From assembly GCA_963830775.1 (NCBI GenBank), contig CAWHNT010000022.1, positions 194,166 through 258,165 on the forward strand: DNA of 64,000 nucleotides. The letters are read 5' to 3'. The notes under the pieces were generated by a model. It saw only the letters and a list, made by a program, of their open reading frames with translations. It was not told where the DNA came from and did not search any database. A program made the translations under genes and the position numbers. This stretch comes from CAWHNT01 sp963830775 (GTDB lineage Bacteria > Pseudomonadota > Alphaproteobacteria > Geminicoccales > Geminicoccaceae). Shown here in pieces: positions 61,666 through 64,000 of the stretch. Each line of letters opens with the position of its first letter. Positions within the stretch are counted from its first letter, which is position 1.

Positions 61666-63493
61666 ATGGCGGAGAGCCGAGTCTCGGCGCGCAATCTCGT
61701 CGACATGTTCCAGCGCGCGGTCCGGGCGCGCGGCGACCGGCCGTTCCTGTGGGCCAAGCGCGAGGGCAGCTACCGCCCGCAGAGCTGGCGGCGAGGTCGC
61801 ACGACGAGATCCGGCTCCTCGCCGCGCTGCCTGGCCGCAGCTCGGCCTGGTGCCCGGCGACCGTGTCTGCTCGTGGCCGAGAACCGGCCGGAATGGTGCA
61901 TCGCCGACCTCGCCATCCTGCAGCGCCGGCGGCGTCACCGTCCCCGCCTACACGACCAACACCACCGAGGATCACGCCTACCTGCTCGCAGCACAGCGGG
62001 GCCCGGGGCGTCATCTGCTCCGGCAAGGCCGCCTGGCAAGCGGCTGATGCCGGCGGTGGCGCGAGGCGCCGACGTCCGCTCGTGCATCCTGATGGAGCCG
62101 GTCGAGCAGGCGGGCGAGCCGCCGGTGCCGATGCTCCGCTGGGAGGAAGCGCTGGCGCCGCGGCGAGCGACGCGCCGCCGGTCGACCATGCGGCCGGCGC
62201 TGCGGCCGCGACGACCTCGCCTGCTTCATCTACACCTCCGGCACCGGCGGCCGGCCCAAGGGCGTGATGCTCAGCCACGCGCAACATCCTGGCCAACATC
62301 CAAGGCGTGCGGGTGCTGCTCGCCGGCATCGGAGCTGCGAGGACGAGGTCTTCCTCTCGTTCCTGCCGCTCAGCCACGCCTACGAGCACACCGCCGGCCA
62401 GTTCCTGCCGATCGCCCTGCGGCGGCGAGATCTACTACGCCGAGGGCGTCGAGACGCTCTCCGCCAACCTCGCCGAGGCCCGGCCGACGATCGTCCCCTG
62501 CGTGCCGCGGCTTTACGAGGTGATGCGGCAGCGGATCATGCACGGCGTCGAGCGGGCAGGGCGGGCTCAAGGCGCGGCTGTTCCACAAGGCCCTGGAGCT
62601 CGGCGCCCGGCGCTACGAGAGCGGCGGCCGGCTGCCGCCGCATCTGGCGCTGCTCGACATCGCGCTCGATCGCCTGGTGCGGCAGCAAGGTCGCAACAGC
62701 GCTTCGGCGGCCGGCTCAAGGCCCTGGTCTCCGGCGGCGCCCCGCTCAACTACGAGGTCGGCCTGTTCTTCGTGGCGCTGGGCCTGCCGCTCGCTCCAGG
62801 GCTACGGCCAGACCGAGGCCGCGCCGGTGGTCAGCGTCAACCCGCCCTGGAAGAACAAGACTGCACACGGTGGGCCCGCCGCTGGACGGGGTCGAGCTGC
62901 GCATCGCCGAGGACGGCGAGATCCTGGTCCGCGGCGATCTGCGTCATGCAGGGCTACTGGAACGATCCGGAAGCGACCGCCGCCGTCGCTGCAGCGACGG
63001 CTGGCTGCACACCGGCGACATCGGCGAGCTCGACGCGGACGGCTACCTCAAGATCACCGACCGCAAGAAGGACATGATCGTCAATTCCGGCGGCGACAAC
63101 GTCGCGCCGCAGCGGATCGAAGGGCATCCTCCTGCTCGAGCCCGAGATCGGCCAGGCGCTGGTCTACGGCGATCGGCGGCCCAACCTCGTGGCACTCGTG
63201 GTCCCGCATGCCGACTTCGTCAGGAAGTTCGCCCACGAGCACAAGCGTGCGCCGGATATGGCGCAGCTCGCCCTGGACCCTCCTTCAAGGATGCGATCGG
63301 CACCGCCGTGGCGCGGGCCAACAAGCGGCTGTCGGCCATCGAGCGGGTGCGGCGCTTCCACGTCATGGCGGAGCCGTTCACGATCGAGAACGGCATGCAG
63401 ACCCCGACGCTCAAGCTGCGCCGGCACATCATCGTAAAAACCTACCGGGAGTTGATAGAGGCCCTCTATACGGGCCACTCGCGAGCTGCCTGA
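61666..63493 (+). CDS. Long-chain acyl-CoA synthetase (AMP-binding), many frame breaks
   Basis: Adenylate-forming enzyme of about 608 residues. Family motifs are all present but spread over three frames: TVPAYTTNTTEDHAYLL, the P-loop FIYTSGTGGRPKGVMLSH, PLSHAYEHTAGQF, VSGGAPLNYEVG, GYGQTEAAPVVSV, WLHTGDIGELDADGYLKITD and DRKKDMIVNSGGDNVAPQRI. It resembles the FadD15/long-chain group acting on fatty acids. Around twenty single-base breaks occur, mostly extra bases. The C-terminus LRRHIIVKTYRELIEALYTG is in one frame and is followed at once by a terminator. Confidence 0.87.
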
Positions 63494-63498
63494 AAGGC

Positions 63499-63541
63499 AA
63501 CCGCCGCCACCCAGGGCCGGGTAGCGGCGGTTTTCTCTTCT
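63499..63541 (+). terminator. Rho-independent terminator of the acyl-CoA synthetase gene
   Basis: AACCGCCGC-CACCC and GGGTA-GCGGCGGTT form a 14-pair stem with one mismatch and a 6-base loop (63499-63532), followed by TTCTCTTCTT. It lies 6 bases past the stop. Confidence 0.85.
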
Positions 63542-63720
63542 TGGTTGTAGAAGCGCGCGGGCAGCACGCTGTCGATTTCGAGCCGTCGGGCGCGAGACGC
63601 TCCTCTATATTGTGAGCGGCTCACTCTTTCCTTGTTTCTCCTCAAGGCGCATAGATTCACAAGATATGAGCACTGTCAATCCTGGGAGGCACAAGCGCTT
63701 GGAGTTATCCACTGAAAGTT

Positions 63721-64000
63721 TCATTCCAGCCGTTTGAGGAGATATTCAAGTTGCATTTCGTCGCGCCAGCGGATGGTGAGGACACCGCCCTTGCCTCGCC
63801 CGCGGACTCCGACCTCGAGCCCCAACCTGGAGGTGAGCTGCCGGGCGAGATCGGCCGCGTCGGCGGCGGGCTCGGCACGGATTCGGGCGGGCTGCTTCCC
63901 CTGGGCGCCGCACCGCTCCTCCGTCTGGCGCACATTCAGGCCCTTCTCCACGACCAGTGCTGCCAGCGTCTGCGGGTCGGCAGCACCCAGCAGTGCCCGG
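63721..64000 (-). CDS. parB: ParB chromosome-partitioning protein, C-terminal part (partial)
   Basis: The last 92 codons of a minus-strand gene that continues past the right edge. LAALVVEKGLNVRQTE matches the end of the ParB DNA-binding region and DLARQLTSRLGLEVGVRGRG with KGGVLTIRWRDEMQLEYLL matches the C-terminal dimerisation domain. ParB binds parS sites near the origin and segregates the chromosome. I saw no parS sequence in the window. parA should follow beyond the edge if the usual order holds. Confidence 0.88.
   Translation of the reverse strand, partial: RALLGAADPQTLAALVVEKGLNVRQTEERCGAQGKQPARIRAEPAADAADLARQLTSRLGLEVGVRGRGKGGVLTIRWRDEMQLEYLLKRLE

Overview
The window is high-GC bacterial DNA, by eye around 70 percent (not computed). 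It looks alphaproteobacterial, probably from the Rhodospirillales/Geminicoccales side. The reasons are a thu/agl-type sugar operon with an embedded GH13 glucosidase, an ECF sigma/ChrR pair behind a TGATCC-type promoter, nth beside a DUF2244 gene, murJ near trpS, and a ParB C-terminus at the right edge. I see no rRNA or tRNA gene, no CRISPR array and no complete insertion sequence. One truncated IS630-type transposase is present.

Layout. Positions 1-3.3 kb hold a fused oligopeptide-type ABC ATPase, a small DMT transporter and an M20 dipeptidase. 3.4-9.2 kb is a five-gene minus-strand sugar uptake operon: binding protein, two permeases, alpha-glucosidase, ATPase. 9.3-14.7 kb has single genes: an alpha/beta hydrolase, a sulfatase/phosphonate monoester hydrolase, an OmpA-domain outer-membrane protein, a DUF1264 protein and endonuclease III. 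14.7-22.6 kb carries DUF2244, the IS630 remnant, a DUF4332-like protein, murJ and trpS, with a large SAM-cyclase-ATPase-TPR protein lying between murJ and trpS on the other strand. 22.8-40.2 kb is one tightly coupled 12-gene plus-strand operon built around SrfA/SrfB/SrfC-like proteins. 40.2-44.6 kb reads leftward: ChrR/ECF sigma, a membrane-tethered receiver protein, threonine dehydratase and argC. 44.7-48.3 kb holds a toxin-antitoxin pair, purD, bioY and sua5. 48.4-57.6 kb is a nucleoside uptake and breakdown operon: BMP-type receptor, ATPase, two permeases, cytidine deaminase, purine nucleoside phosphorylase, deoC and deoA, with a second toxin-antitoxin pair lodged inside it. 57.7-64 kb holds a J-domain protein, an ABC1/UbiB kinase, an oligoendopeptidase F, an acyl-CoA synthetase with a clear terminator, and the end of parB.

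The most interesting region is the 22.8-40.2 kb operon. It joins an actin/Hsp70-fold ATPase (SrfB), a P-loop GTPase-like protein (SrfC), two von Willebrand A proteins, a membrane-anchored trypsin-like protease, a LolD/FtsX-type ABC pair, a formylglycine-synthase-like protein and two lipoproteins. Nearly every junction overlaps or is only a few bases apart, so these genes probably act as one envelope machine. I do not recognise a described system with this full composition.

Quality warning: many conserved genes are broken by single-base insertions or deletions, sparse over most of the window and very dense at 51.0-51.7 and 58.3-63.4 kb. The ones I could place fall at or close to window positions divisible by ten, which points to a record artefact rather than gene decay. 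I therefore annotate these genes as CDS across the breaks and note each break.
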